Assembly (NCBI RefSeq): GCF_963583255.1
Contig: NC_084807.1
Coordinates: 5,870,872 to 5,934,871, forward strand
Length of the DNA stretch: 64,000 nucleotides
Direction: 5' to 3'
Source of the DNA: Pyrus communis
Taxonomy: Eukaryota; Streptophyta; Magnoliopsida; Rosales; Rosaceae
Positions 10,699 through 27,812 of the stretch are shown here, one piece after another. The stretch's first letter is position 1, and every line of letters begins with the position of its first letter. Under the pieces are notes generated by a model. The model searched no databases and was not told the DNA's origin. It was given only the letters and a program-made list of their open reading frames with translations. A program made the position numbers and the translations under genes.

Positions 10699-13600
10699 AT
10701 GGCTGGTGGTGGAGAAGGTCCAACGCTAGAGTTCACGCCAACATGGGTGGTGGCGGTGGTGTGCACGGTGATCGTGGCTATATCTCTCGCAGTAGAGCGT
10801 GCCCTACACTCCGGCGGCAAGTACTTGAAAAAGAAGAAGCAGAAGCCGCTGTACGAGGCGTTGCTCAAGGTGAAGGAGGAGCTGATGCTGCTGGGGTTTA
10901 TCTCTCTCCTCCTCACTGTCTTTCAGAACAGGATCACCAAAATCTGCGTGAGCCCTAAGATTATGGACAAGTGGCTGCCATGCAAACTCCACCATGACGG
11001 TCATTTGGACGGCAAAGAAACTGCCCATTACTCCGCCACCTCCGTGTTTGGCGGCATTTTTGGACCTACCAGGAGGCTGCTGGCTGCCGGGGCGAAGGCT
11101 CAAGAGGGTTACTGTGGCAAAAAGGTATCTTCAACATAACCCAACTGCATATTTATTTATTCATTTTTTTAGTTTGTGCTCCTATATATGATGATCCTCT
11201 CAATGTTTTAGTGTCGGATGAATGGCTATACCGGGTATCAATCAGTTGACATACGTTGTTATTCATCAACATTTGAGCAAATATCAACACGATATTGATT
11301 AGAATATTGGTATCTGGTGTCCAAGGAAGTGTGTTCTTATTTCAATTCTTTCGCCGCAGTGCTTGGGATATTTTTCTACGTCTGCTTTAATTTTTGAAAT
11401 TTTCTGTGTAACTTGTCTGATTTATTTTTGTGTTTTGATATTTCTCAAATGGAGACTAATTAATGAACTTGTAGTCTGGTTCAATAGCGTACCAAATTGG
11501 AACCCTTTGATTGAGTTCGAAGGGGTTTTGGGTGCGAAATCGAAGCCTCTTCAATTGAGATGAAAGTGGTTCGATAGTTCGCACCCAAAACTCATTTGTG
11601 AAATGGGATTAAGTGAACCATTTCCTATTTATCATGATTTAATGAACTGAGGAGTTGAGAACAAATTAACAAATAAATGGTCTACTTTTCTTGAAGCCAT
11701 GCTGTCTATGCTAATTTTCCAGGGAGATAAGACCATATATAGGTAGATAGATAGACATACCATAAGGAGAAACAGCTAAAATGCAAACTGAACATAATTT
11801 TCGAAATTCATTTTCCGGGATAAGGTACCATAAAAATTATGTGCTCTGACTATTTTCATTTTGTTTCTCCCACAGAATAAGGTACCATTGCTATCTGTTG
11901 AGGCATTCCATCACCTGCACATCTTTATCTTTGTCCTAGCCATTGTCCATGTGACCTTCTGTGCTCTCACAATTGTCTTCGGAGGTTTAAAGGTGAGCTT
12001 AAGAACACCGATTATTTTGATAAACCTTTTACTTGACGTTTATTGTTGGTGTTTTAAATGCAGTACGTTCATAGCATCCTTGGTTTTTTTGGCCATGATT
12101 CAGATACGTCAATGGAAACAATGGGAGGAGGCAAATGCAAAAGAGATTAGTGAAGTAGATGAAGGTATGAATTCTTGCTGCGTTTTCTTTTGATATGTGT
12201 TATTGAATATGAGATTCATGTGATGTCCCAATTGCATGTTTATGCGTTCAACAACACAACTAGCAGGGTTTAATTCCATTAGAGAACGCACTGCGAGTCT
12301 TCAGATGAGCTGTTGACTGGCTTGCTGAACTACATTCTCATTTGGATAACACCATTGATCTTGTTGTTGCTTGTTGCTTGTATATTTCCCCAATTCGAGA
12401 TTTGTGTTGGTGCAGCTCAAACAAAGATCACCCATGTTCAGGAGCATGACTTTGTCAAGGATCACTTTTGGGGTATCGGTAAAAATTATCGTGTGAAGGG
12501 ATGGCTGGTAAGATACTTTTCCATTTATAATGCAATCTATCCACATATATAATTTTAAGTTTTTAACTAAGGCTAGAACTCACAGATGATAAAACAATAG
12601 TTGAGTTTAGTGCATTTCCGTTACTTTTAAGAAAAGGAAAGAATTGATGCTTATTATTGTTTTTCGAAGAGGCCATGAACGATTTTGGTGAGTCTTTCAC
12701 AATCTTGGGATAGGAACTGTTAAGGAATCTAAGAAGTTAGACCTCAGATTCACTTGAAATCAGTACAGTTTTATTGTTTTTCCAAGTGGAAATACTATAA
12801 TGCTAACGCCGTTTTTGGTTTGTTATTCTGCACGCGTCCAGCATTCTTTCCTCAACCAGTTTTATGGATCAGTGTGCAGATCAGACTACTTGACTTTGCG
12901 ACTTGGTTTCATCTCGGTAAGGTACCTTTACAAAAGGTTGATGAGTTCTCAGTGTGTTTATTGCCTTACTTGGCTCCTAACCTGAGTTATATTTTTTGTG
13001 TTCATTATTTCTCGCTGCAGACCCATTGCAGGGGAAACCCCAAGTTTGATTTCTACACGTACATGGTACGCACCCTTGAAGATGATTTTAAAAGAGTCGT
13101 CGGTATCAGGCAAGTTTTATCTGATATAATTTTGCCATATTGTTGTTCCTTGTGAATTCATTGGGTAATTTTTGAGACGTTTAATGTCTCTGACCAATCT
13201 GCCCTGTAAAATGGTTTTGATTTGTTTTGATTCACCATATGGTTTTCGTTGGCTGCAGTTGGTATCTTTGGATATTTGTGGTCATCTTCATGCTTATGAA
13301 TGTCGATGGTATGATTCATGTTTCAAACGAAACCACCTCCCTTTGATATTTTCATGCACTTGTGGCATAGATTGCATTGCCCGCCTTCAAGAAGAACACT
13401 ATCGCCGTAAATAGTGACATTCTTTTCTTTTTCGCGTGCAGGATGGCATGCATACTTCTGGATTGCATTTATTCCTTTCTTTGTAAGTGGTCTTCGCATA
13501 ACCTTGCTCGGGTTTTGTCACTCATTTCTCATGTGCATTATTTTCATTTAATCTGCTGTGCTTGCAAATTCAAGCATTTTATCCAACTCCCTCCATTACA

Positions 13601-15265
13601 TTTCAGTCACTGCGTTGTTTGAGTTGTGCATAATATAGAACAGTAATTGTTCTCTTTCATCATTCATTTGATTTCAGTTCCTTGCAATGTAATCAATCGT
13701 CTGTATCCTCTTTCTCCAGCTTTTGCTTGCTGTCGGAACTAAGCTGCAGCACGTAATCACCCAGTTGGCTCATGAGGTTGCTGAGAAGCATATCGCCGTA
13801 GAAGGAGAACTAATAGTTCAACCATCAGACAAGCACTTTTGGTTTGGCAAGCCCAAATTTGTTCTCTTCTTGATTCATCTCATCCTCTTCCAAAATGCTT
13901 TCGAAATGGCATTCTTTTTCTGGATATGGGTAAATGCAGATTCTTCGATCCACTTCATACCGTGCGATTACAGTTAAATTGTCAAGTGAGACTGACTTGA
14001 TCTTTGATCTGCTTATATTCTTTTGCAGGTTCAATATGGTTTTACATCTTGCATAATGGGAAAAGTAAGATACATTGTCCCCAGGCTTGTTATTGGGTAA
14101 AACTTCAAAGACCTTTCCCTTTTTCGTTCTTCGTTCGAAAACCACTCGAAGAACATTCAATTTAACATTTCTTGCTGCTAATCCCTCTCCTTTTAATTTT
14201 CTGTTTCATTAGGGTGTTCATTCAGGTGCTCTGCAGTTACAGTACTCTACCACTTTATGCCATTGTCACGCAGGTGCGTCGAGTTTAAAACTACAACTTA
14301 CCTTCCCTTTTCCAGTGAGTGAGGGGTTTGGCAAATTTAGTAAAAGTTTGATGCTGATGGACAAAAAAATTCCCCTTACTCAAAGCTTACATGTAAGCCC
14401 CTTCGAGGAAGACTCGAAGACAGTTTGAGTACGATTAGAAGAGTCGATACTAGAAGGGGCTTCAAGTTAAAAAGGAGTGTTATTTGTCCACAATCATCAA
14501 ATTTGGCAAATTTAGGGCTGGTTTGGTATTGTCGTGCTTTGAAAAAAAAGTTGCTTCTGCTGTGCTGTGAGAATAAGCAGCTGTGAAATAAAGCAACAGA
14601 GTGTTTGGTAAACTTTTTTGTAAAAGTGCTTTTGAAAAAAAAAACAGTATTATAGTGTTTGGTAAACTTTTATGTAAAACAGATGTGAAAAAAAACCAGT
14701 TTTTCAAAGCTGGGTTTTGCAGCTTCTTGTTTTTGGCTTTTTTTCACCCGAAACTGTGAAAAAAAGCTGAAGCTGAATGTTTACCAAACACAAAAACAGC
14801 TCCAAGCTTTTTTTGATACCAGTTTTTTTCATAATCACCTCAGTACCAAACCAGGCCTTAGTCAGCTTAAGAGAAAGAGTCATTAACAGATAACAAAATA
14901 GTGAGTTTAGTCAAGTTTTGATGCTATTTTCCGTAGTCATTAACTTTGGCCAACGTAAAGCTTTCTAAAAATGGCTAGTTTTCGTTACGATGACTAAATT
15001 TTGTCTAATTTTTTTCGGGGTGGTTGTCAAAGTTCCACATTCTTTAAAGTTCTCCATTCTTTTCTGTTTCTGCAATGCAATGTAGATGGGAACCAAATTC
15101 AAGAAAGCAATATTCGACGAGGGTATACGCTCGGGACTTATAGGTTGGGCTCAGAAGGCAAAGAAAAGGAAGGCGAGCAGCGTCGACGGATCTGGATCTA
15201 CCTCTGGTTCCTCCGTGGGAGTTCAGCTAGGCAAAGTTAACCAAAAGACGACGACCAAGGGCTGA
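10699..15265 (+). CDS. MLO1: MLO-like protein, MLO1 type (seven-transmembrane)
   Basis: Twelve exons give 489 aa: 10699-11124, 11876-11992, 12104-12164, 12416-12507, 12842-12916, 13021-13109, 13259-13308, 13442-13482, 13720-13929, 14029-14096, 14213-14273, 15086-15265. All phases agree. The sixth intron (13110-13258) has a GC donor (ATCAG|GCAAGT); the rest are GT-AG. The protein starts in MLO1 style (LEFTPTWVVAVVCTVIVAIS) and carries the MLO core: KKQKPLYEALLKVKEELMLL, HDFVKDHFWGIGKN, RSDYLTLRLGFIS, HCRGNPKFDFYTYMVR, GISWYLWIFVVIF, HEVAEKHIAVEG and LCSYSTLPLYAIVTQMG. The cytosolic tail has the calmodulin-binding-type stretch GLIGWAQKAKKRK and is short, about 60 aa. MLO proteins are plasma-membrane, calmodulin-binding proteins with calcium-channel activity reported for several members. 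By remembered similarity this is the MLO1/13/15 group, not the powdery-mildew-susceptibility group. Intron 11 carries a MITE. Confidence 0.93.
14515..14857 (+). mobile_element. PIF/Harbinger-like (Tourist-type) MITE, copy 1
   Basis: 343 bp, flanked by TTA on both sides (14512-14514 and 14858-14860). The inverted ends are GGGCTGGTTTGGTA and TACCAAACCAGGCC with one mismatch. It sits in intron 11 of the MLO1-like gene. A copy of the same length is at 32158-32500, also in an intron and also between TTA duplications; a degraded one is near 60,029. The 3-bp TTA duplication and short inverted ends point to PIF/Harbinger. Confidence 0.9.
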
Positions 15266-16109
15266 ACATCTCTTCTTCACATGATATATATCTTTTTGTA
15301 GAGTCAAATATAGCCGTAGTTCTCACCACCCTCAAGATTATTATTCTGCATAGGGGGGCCTGAATTACTCAAATGTCAAATCATATCATTTACTATGAGT
15401 TTTTATGAAATAATTCCGATTCGGAATGTAGAAATTATATTCAGGAATCAAGGTATTATGAATTATGTATCCAGTTTTTCCTAATTTTCCATACATAATT
15501 CCTTTTGGCCCTGATATAGTCAGTGTATGTGCATTTTCTAGCACACCAATGGTGTTTTTGTTAAGAGTGGTTGTTGTCTACACTAATAGTAATTCTACGG
15601 AGACTACATTTATAGGCTAAATTTGCATATTAAATGATGTGTCAGTAAAAAAAATAAACACGTTAATCAACGCTTAAGTAATAATCTAATATCTCTAGCA
15701 TTGATTTTGACCTAATAAGATGATTTACAAGGAAACAAAATTTGGACTTTTAATTTACTCTAATGAACAATGTAGGCCTATATTGTTTTTGACTAGTCAA
15801 AGATACCAAAATCTCAGCCTTCCCTCTCGATTGCAATGAACATTAAATGCAACGCACATTAGTGTTTCTGGAGGGAAGATGATCACGGGTTTAGACAAAA
15901 TACCACTTACAACCAAGACCTTAGAACTTTAGGAACCTTCCTTTAAACTCTAAGATCAATTAGAATTTGCTCTGTTACCATCTCTTTCGCGTAGTATCGA
16001 TTTACCAATCTTAAGACAGTTATTCTCTTTGATTGTAACTCTTTACAAGGAAGCATCTTTAACCAAATCTGATGGTCTAATATCCAATCCGATAAAAGTT
16101 GTATCAATT
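15266..16109. other. Intergenic DNA downstream of the MLO1-like gene
   Basis: The 3' UTR of the MLO1-like gene followed by AT-rich sequence. No gene seen. Confidence 0.4.
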
Positions 16110-16480
16110 GTTCTTAGCTCAAATCTGAGAGTGGCAGCCCATATGAGACCAATTCATATGGCTGCTCATCTAGGAGGAGTGCCATTTGGAAGAGTATGGT
16201 TGAGGGAGAGGCATCTGTGAACGTTTTGCCTCTCAAAGTGTTAAGAAAATTGAGCCTATTACATGCTGATTTAATCTCTATATAGTTAACAACATCAAAT
16301 TTTTCTGGGGGCATCACCAAAACCTATGGTGTTATGCCTTTAGGGGTTGACTTGGGATCAAAGAAACTTATGGTGGCTTTCTTTATTGGGGAAAACACAT
16401 CCACTTGTAATGCATTGTTGGGCATAGATTGGATCCAACAACCGTTATGTTTACACTAGTTGGATCCAATGAAGATGCGT
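16110..16480 (+). mobile_element. Ty3/gypsy retrotransposon remnant (aspartic protease region)
   Basis: Across a frameshift the forward strand reads MRPIHMAAHLGGVPFGRVWL, then VEGEASVNVLPLKVLRKL, FSGGITKTYGVMPLGVDLGS, and FFIGENTSTCNALLGIDW. This is the retropepsin-like region of plant Ty3/gypsy polyproteins (typical VDNGAAVNVLP, YNALLGRDWI). The active-site Asp position reads Glu (VEGEAS), and a stop follows shortly after. No LTR, integrase or reverse transcriptase is seen nearby, so it is a small relic. Confidence 0.7.
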
Positions 16481-18011
16481 GTTCCATGCTTAGAGGATTT
16501 TACGAATTAGTACATGCCAACTCATGGCCAATTTTCCCCTCTGCCAACATTTCAAAGGCAAACTTCTACAATTCAGATGTGCAGTGACGGAGTCAGAATT
16601 TTATCCTAACGGAGGCATAATAATAATATTATCAATCAAGGTACCCATAGAGATGTATCATATCAAATTCAACTTCTTATGTAAACCGAGGCCAATGCAT
16701 ATTCTGAGAAAATGTTGTTAATGCTCATTCCACCATTCTCTAAGAAAAATACGCACCTCCTATGCATATTGGACTCTTGATACAAATCTATAATATGTAG
16801 TGCATTACCCTTAAGTATCTACAAAAGCATACTAAAAGAACGTGGCCTTCAATATCCTTCTCTTTTCTAGATTTCTTTAGGGTCAAGCATGATAACTAAA
16901 GGGAGACAATTGGTGTTAATGGAGTTCTTGTGATCCCAATGACCCCACATTTTCTCCGCTACTGCATATGTGGGAGTATTCCGATACACGTGAGCTGATA
17001 AGAACGGCCGCTCTACTTAGGTGATGATCCCAAAGCTTTTGAAGCATGGCGAGTCCGTGACTCAGGAGGGGCGGGACAGACCCTTCCTCATTCCAAGTCT
17101 CAAATCTCCATATTAGGTACATCTAACAAGAGAAAGATCATGTGGTAGCAATCTAATCACCGATCAAAAGACTGTTGGAACATGAGAATGGGAGAAGAGT
17201 ATTGAAAGACATCTCAGCCAAAGAAATGGCAGAAGATGGTGCTACCACTTCAAGCACAAAATGATACTCAATTTAGCTCAATCGGTTTACAGTTACCACC
17301 GCTACAACCTTGATCGTCATTGCCACCAACTTCCCAAAAATCTCTTGGAGTAACCTAAGCTGGATTATAAAAATAGTAATGATAATTGTTGACTTCATTT
17401 ATGCTATGTTTGGACGTGGGAAATAAACTTGGAATTTGAATAAAAGTTATAGGTTGACATGCACCAATTCCCTTGTTTGGATTCATAAACATAGAAATTT
17501 AGAATTTCCGCATGAAAAAAAAAACTTGGAATTTGGGACCTCCAATTTCTAAGTTTAAATTTCATGTAAATAGATGTCATTTCCCAATTTCTATGATTGA
17601 AAGTTTAAAAATAAAAAATTCCGTATTCAATTTTATTGTTCTTTTAAGTTAACCAAATAAGAAAATTCACAAATTCTAAAAAATAAAATCTAGTCATTTT
17701 GAAATTCTTAGTAATTTTAAATTTCTTTATCCAAAAATAAAGTTAAGGAATTGACAACAATACTTACACATATTTAATAGGATAACCATCCGACATTGGA
17801 TATAAAAATACAGACTAACTAGATACTGACAAGGACTAAAGTGGAAAATTAACAAAGAATTTGGAGGCAAATATCGAAAAATAAACCCCACGGTCCATGG
17901 ATCACGAGTCACCCGATCAACCCGATCCAATTTTCCCCCCCTCCAAATTTTCAATGCTTTTGTTTCACCATTTTTCCGACGGAAAAACCCAGGTAAACCC
18001 TAACAAACGCC
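16481..18011. other. Intergenic DNA and 5' region of the S2-UGPase gene
   Basis: Further scraps up to about 16,800 may belong to the retrotransposon relic. The stretch 17,400-17,760 is AT-rich with recurring AATTTCTA/GGAATTTG motifs and looks like an old dispersed repeat. The leader of the next gene is GC-richer from about 17,880. Confidence 0.35.
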
Positions 18012-23991
<5,980 letters not shown>

Positions 23992-25536
23992 CAAGGAGAT
24001 GCGTTGCTCAGAAAATGTTAGTGAAAATGTGAGTTAACCTGCCGAACATTTACCTCTGGAGTCCTTGTAGCTAGCAGCATGCTTTGACACTGCTACGGAT
24101 TCCGTTAGATATTCCATTATTTGTTTTGAGAAACAGAGATACGGAGGAGCTCTTCACCGGTGCAGTATTTATTTTGGCCGAGAATTAGAGAGGTCTGCAT
24201 GACCAAATAAGCTTCGTGTTAAATTGTTTATTGGAAGAGGTATTATCACAGCAAAAGGTTGTAGAATGGTTCCATTTGGTTAGTTTACTGATTGATTTTT
24301 TCAGCTGTAATCTGATTTTAGCTCTGAAGTGCGTCGTGAGGAGCTTAAATCTCTGTAACGGAATTGGTGCTCAGTCGAAGTTTCTTCTATGAAGGTAAAT
24401 GCTAGTTACCTTCCAGTTTTAGGATAATTTTTTAGTATAATCGTCACACCATTATTTGTTCCTGACCATATGATATGACATGCGTGACGCAGTTTTCCTT
24501 TATTACCTTTTTCACTGTGTAGAATCCACCAACATTTTGCATGGTGACCCAAATTAACAAAAGAATCTTTTCTCTGTACCCTATCTGATTAGACCCAATG
24601 AATGCATCAAGAAAATAGTTAGGCTTAATTGGATTATTAGGTAATAGGGTAGTTGGAGGATTTAAATCCAAAATTGAATTTTTTTTGCCAATTCTCTGTT
24701 AATTTTTAGCACATAAAAGCTCATATACGAGATTAAAAAAATTAAGTTTGCCTTATGTAGCCTCATGTGTTAACAATTAATGGAGAGGTTCGTTTTAGCC
24801 TAATATGTGGTTCACGTGCTAATAATTAATGGAGAGTTCTGAAAATTTTCAACTTTGGGCTTAAATCCTAACAGATTTCATCATATGGGCTTAAATCCTA
24901 GTTTTTCGCCTGTATCTTTCATTACAATTGGATGTTTAAATGGTTTTGAATTTGTTTAATTTTTTGTAATGGCTATTCATTTTAAATTAAATTATAAACG
25001 GTTTGGATAGTTGGCAAAAGTTATAGAGCGAGCTACGCAAGTGACAACATTCAGGAAATGATTCATGGTCATCGTTACATCCAGGTCAAGTTATAATGTC
25101 ATACATGAGTTTTTCTCTATGTAACATTGTATCGAACTCATCACATGACAATGAATCCGTTTTATGTTATTTTCCCCTCCATATTAACAAAATATGATTC
25201 AAGGTAAAAGTAAAAGTGATTTAAACCCATCCCCTTCTTTTCTTTTAATCCATCAAATCAAGGGATTCGTACTGTTAAAATTTCACCTAACGATTAAAAT
25301 TATTATAACTTTTAAAATAATTCTCTATTTGTAGTTCTTTAATCAAATTTTAATTATACGAATTCTTTGATCTAGGAATCCGGAGAGGATTCCTTTCATT
25401 CCCTTCTACTCAATTTTTATTTTTCAGCCCCACTGTAGCTTGGGTGGTCCCACATATCAGTACAGTATAGTAGATAAGAAACAAGGCCACCCGCCTTGCA
25501 GTCCTCTTCCTCTCTCAACCCAAAAACCAGACAGCC
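23992..25536. other. 3' region of the S2-UGPase gene and promoter side of RPL3
   Basis: 3' UTR-like sequence up to about 24,360, then AT-rich DNA with no recognisable gene. The leader of the L3 gene is CT-rich (25,500-25,530). Confidence 0.4.
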
Positions 25537-26352
25537 ATGTCAATCCTTTCCATTTCTTCACCTTCTTCTTCCTCCGCTCTCCTCTCCAATGTCTCCTTCT
25601 CCTCCAAATCCTCCCCATTCATCACCCCGCCACTCCAAATCGCCGTCGCAAAATCCCACAAAAAGCGACAGACGGGAGTCACCATGAGCATGGAGGCCGG
25701 CATTGGTGTCATGGCCACGAAGCTCGGCATGATGAGCTTCTTCGAGCCCACCGGCAAAGTCGTCCCGGTTACCGTCGTGGGTTTCAAGGAGGGCAACATC
25801 GTCACCCAGGTAAAAACCCAGGCCACCGACGGCTACGACGCCGTCCAAATCGGCTACCGGCGGGTCCGTGACCGGAAGCTGACGAAGCCCGAAATGGGCC
25901 ACCTCCAGAAAGCCGGCTCGATCCCCCTCCGCCACCTCCAGGAGTTCCGGCTGCAAGACGTCGAAGGATTCGAGCCGAACCAGAAGCTCTCCTTCGACGA
26001 GCTTTTCAAAGAGGGTGACATCGTCGACGTCTCTGGAACCACAATCGGAAAGGGGTTTCAGGGAGGAATCAAGCGGCACAATTTCAAGCGGGGGCTGATG
26101 ACCCACGGATCCAAGAGCCACAGAGCTCTGGGTTCAATCGGTGCCGGAACGACGCCTGGAAGGGTGTACAAGGGGAAGAAGATGCCGGGGAGAATGGGAG
26201 GGACCAAGACCAAGATCAGGAAGCTGAAGATTGTGAAGATCGATAAGGAGCTCAATGTTGTGATGATCAAAGGCGCCCTGCCCGGTAAGCCCGGAAACCT
26301 TCTCCGCATTGCTCCTGCTAAAATTGTAGGCAAGAACATTCCCAAGAGCTAG
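25537..26352 (+). CDS. RPL3A: 50S ribosomal protein L3, chloroplastic (uL3c)
   Basis: An intronless 271-aa frame. The first 45-50 residues are Ser/Pro-rich and lack acidic residues (MSILSISSPSSSSALLSN), a typical stroma-targeting transit peptide. The mature part begins near MEAGIGVMATKLGMMSFFEP and is the bacterial-type L3 fold. The L3 signature is in VSGTTIGKGFQGGIKRHNFK, followed by THGSKSHRALGSIGAGTTPG, RVYKGKKMPGRMGG and ALPGKPGNLLRIAPAK. L3 is an early-assembling large-subunit protein reaching toward the peptidyl-transferase centre. Length fits the plant nuclear-encoded chloroplast form. A poly(T) run begins just after the stop (26,362-26,380). Confidence 0.96.
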   Translation: MSILSISSPSSSSALLSNVSFSSKSSPFITPPLQIAVAKSHKKRQTGVTMSMEAGIGVMATKLGMMSFFEPTGKVVPVTVVGFKEGNIVTQVKTQATDGYDAVQIGYRRVRDRKLTKPEMGHLQKAGSIPLRHLQEFRLQDVEGFEPNQKLSFDELFKEGDIVDVSGTTIGKGFQGGIKRHNFKRGLMTHGSKSHRALGSIGAGTTPGRVYKGKKMPGRMGGTKTKIRKLKIVKIDKELNVVMIKGALPGKPGNLLRIAPAKIVGKNIPKS

Positions 26353-27370
26353 TTTGGTTCCTTTTTTTTTTTTTTTTTTTATGTTGTTTTTATTCTGTGA
26401 ATTTTTGTATCGACATTGACTCGCATGAATGAATGTTAAGTGATGTTTTGTGAATTTGTGGGAATACGGAAAGAAATATATATCGATAATTAATTGTTTT
26501 GACGGAAATAATAGAAATTTTAAAATGAAATTTTAGGAATTTTTAAACATTAGTTTGAATGAAATATAAGAGTTTATATGATATTTAATAGATGTGTTAG
26601 AAATATTGATAAAATTTGTCGATTTTATCCTAACCTTAACAGTTTCTTCGATATAAGGTGAAGCTTAGACTTCATCCCCCGTTTTTATATCTTTCTTTAA
26701 TTTTTTGGATATTTTCTTGGAAATATCGATCTTATCGAAACTTTTTTAACCACACATTCACTTGAATGTTAGATAGTCGAAATGTTACGATAATCTTTTG
26801 TGAAACTATCTTCGATTTCAATGGAAAAAATGTTTGCGGAATTTGTGATAGAAAGCAACAATTGTATGTCTCAGTGATTTGGCTGCGTAGGATCATGCAT
26901 TTTGGCATGGTTGTTCAGAGCTTATAGCAAACTCAGAATGTTATATTACTCGACAAAATGATATAACAAAACGACAATGTTATAGCTATTTGAAAATCAA
27001 TTAATGTCATTCCTTAAATTTGGTGTTGCACATGAATTTGGTCATTACGTTTAGACTCTGTGAAGTATTCTGTTTGTGTAATCTATCGAAAACCCAATTG
27101 ATACAAATCTGTGATTTGGAAAATTCGCAAACCCTAACCCCCGAAAGTTCAAATCCCGCAAGTCGTATCTGAATTGCCATTTTTGCAGAAAGTCATCGAA
27201 GCGATCAGGGCTCCGAACAACAATGGGATGAAATAGAAAACACTACGAAATTGAAAGAGAGAAATGAAACCTCATCCGCTGCAGCTGCAGCTGCAGCTGC
27301 AGCATTGCCCCATTATTTTCTTCATAGGTCCAACGCACAGACCTGAGCAATAGCCAAATCATTATTTTTT
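26353..27370. other. Intergenic DNA downstream of RPL3
   Basis: AT-rich with no gene seen. A short GCAGCT tandem repeat lies at about 27,281-27,302. Confidence 0.4.
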
Positions 27371-27530
27371 AGGAAAACTAATGAAAATAACTTGAAAACT
27401 TTGAGTTTTAATGATAAGGACAAAATAAAAGGTAAAGTGAATAGTACCAGAATTGATTTTTTTAGTGTAAAATGTGGTTTTTCGTTAAAATGAACAGTAC
27501 CGTAGACTTTCGTTAAAACTCCCTTGTTTT
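27371..27530 (-). repeat. Dispersed ~160-bp MITE-like repeat, copy 1
   Basis: Same sequence, inverted, as at 29,407-29,575 and 62,430-62,580. The core read on the minus strand contains ACTATTCACTTTACC and ATTAAAACTCAAAGTTTTCA. Ends are GGGAGTTTTAACG and TTAGTTTTCCT. The family looks like a very common Rosaceae repeat (inference). Superfamily not determined. Confidence 0.65.
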
Positions 27531-27812
27531 TTGTGTTTTCTTTATTTTTAAAATTATTTTGTTTGGTTTCTAATTGCATTTTAATTTTTTTTTATATTGA
27601 TACGTGGTGTTTAATCATTGATTGTGTGGGCCTTTTACGTGTTATGTTAATAAATTACTAGAAAATTTGACGAATTTGGGACGACAAGGACCAAATTAAT
27701 GTGCGGTAGTTAATTTTAGGGTCAACATTGATCAAATTTTAAATTAAGAGACCAAATAATGATTTGTGATAAAAACTTATCAAAATATTTGTCTCTTGAT
27801 TATAAGTATTTA

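Noticed and set aside
12260..12415. An extra MLO exon (frame with SIRERTASLQMSC and a hydrophobic run)
   Set aside because: It has a stop right after and is not needed: exon 3 joins directly to THVQEHDFVKDHF in phase. Treated as intron.
25558..26121. Minus-strand ORF of 187 codons over RPL3
   Set aside because: Antisense shadow of a GC-rich coding region.
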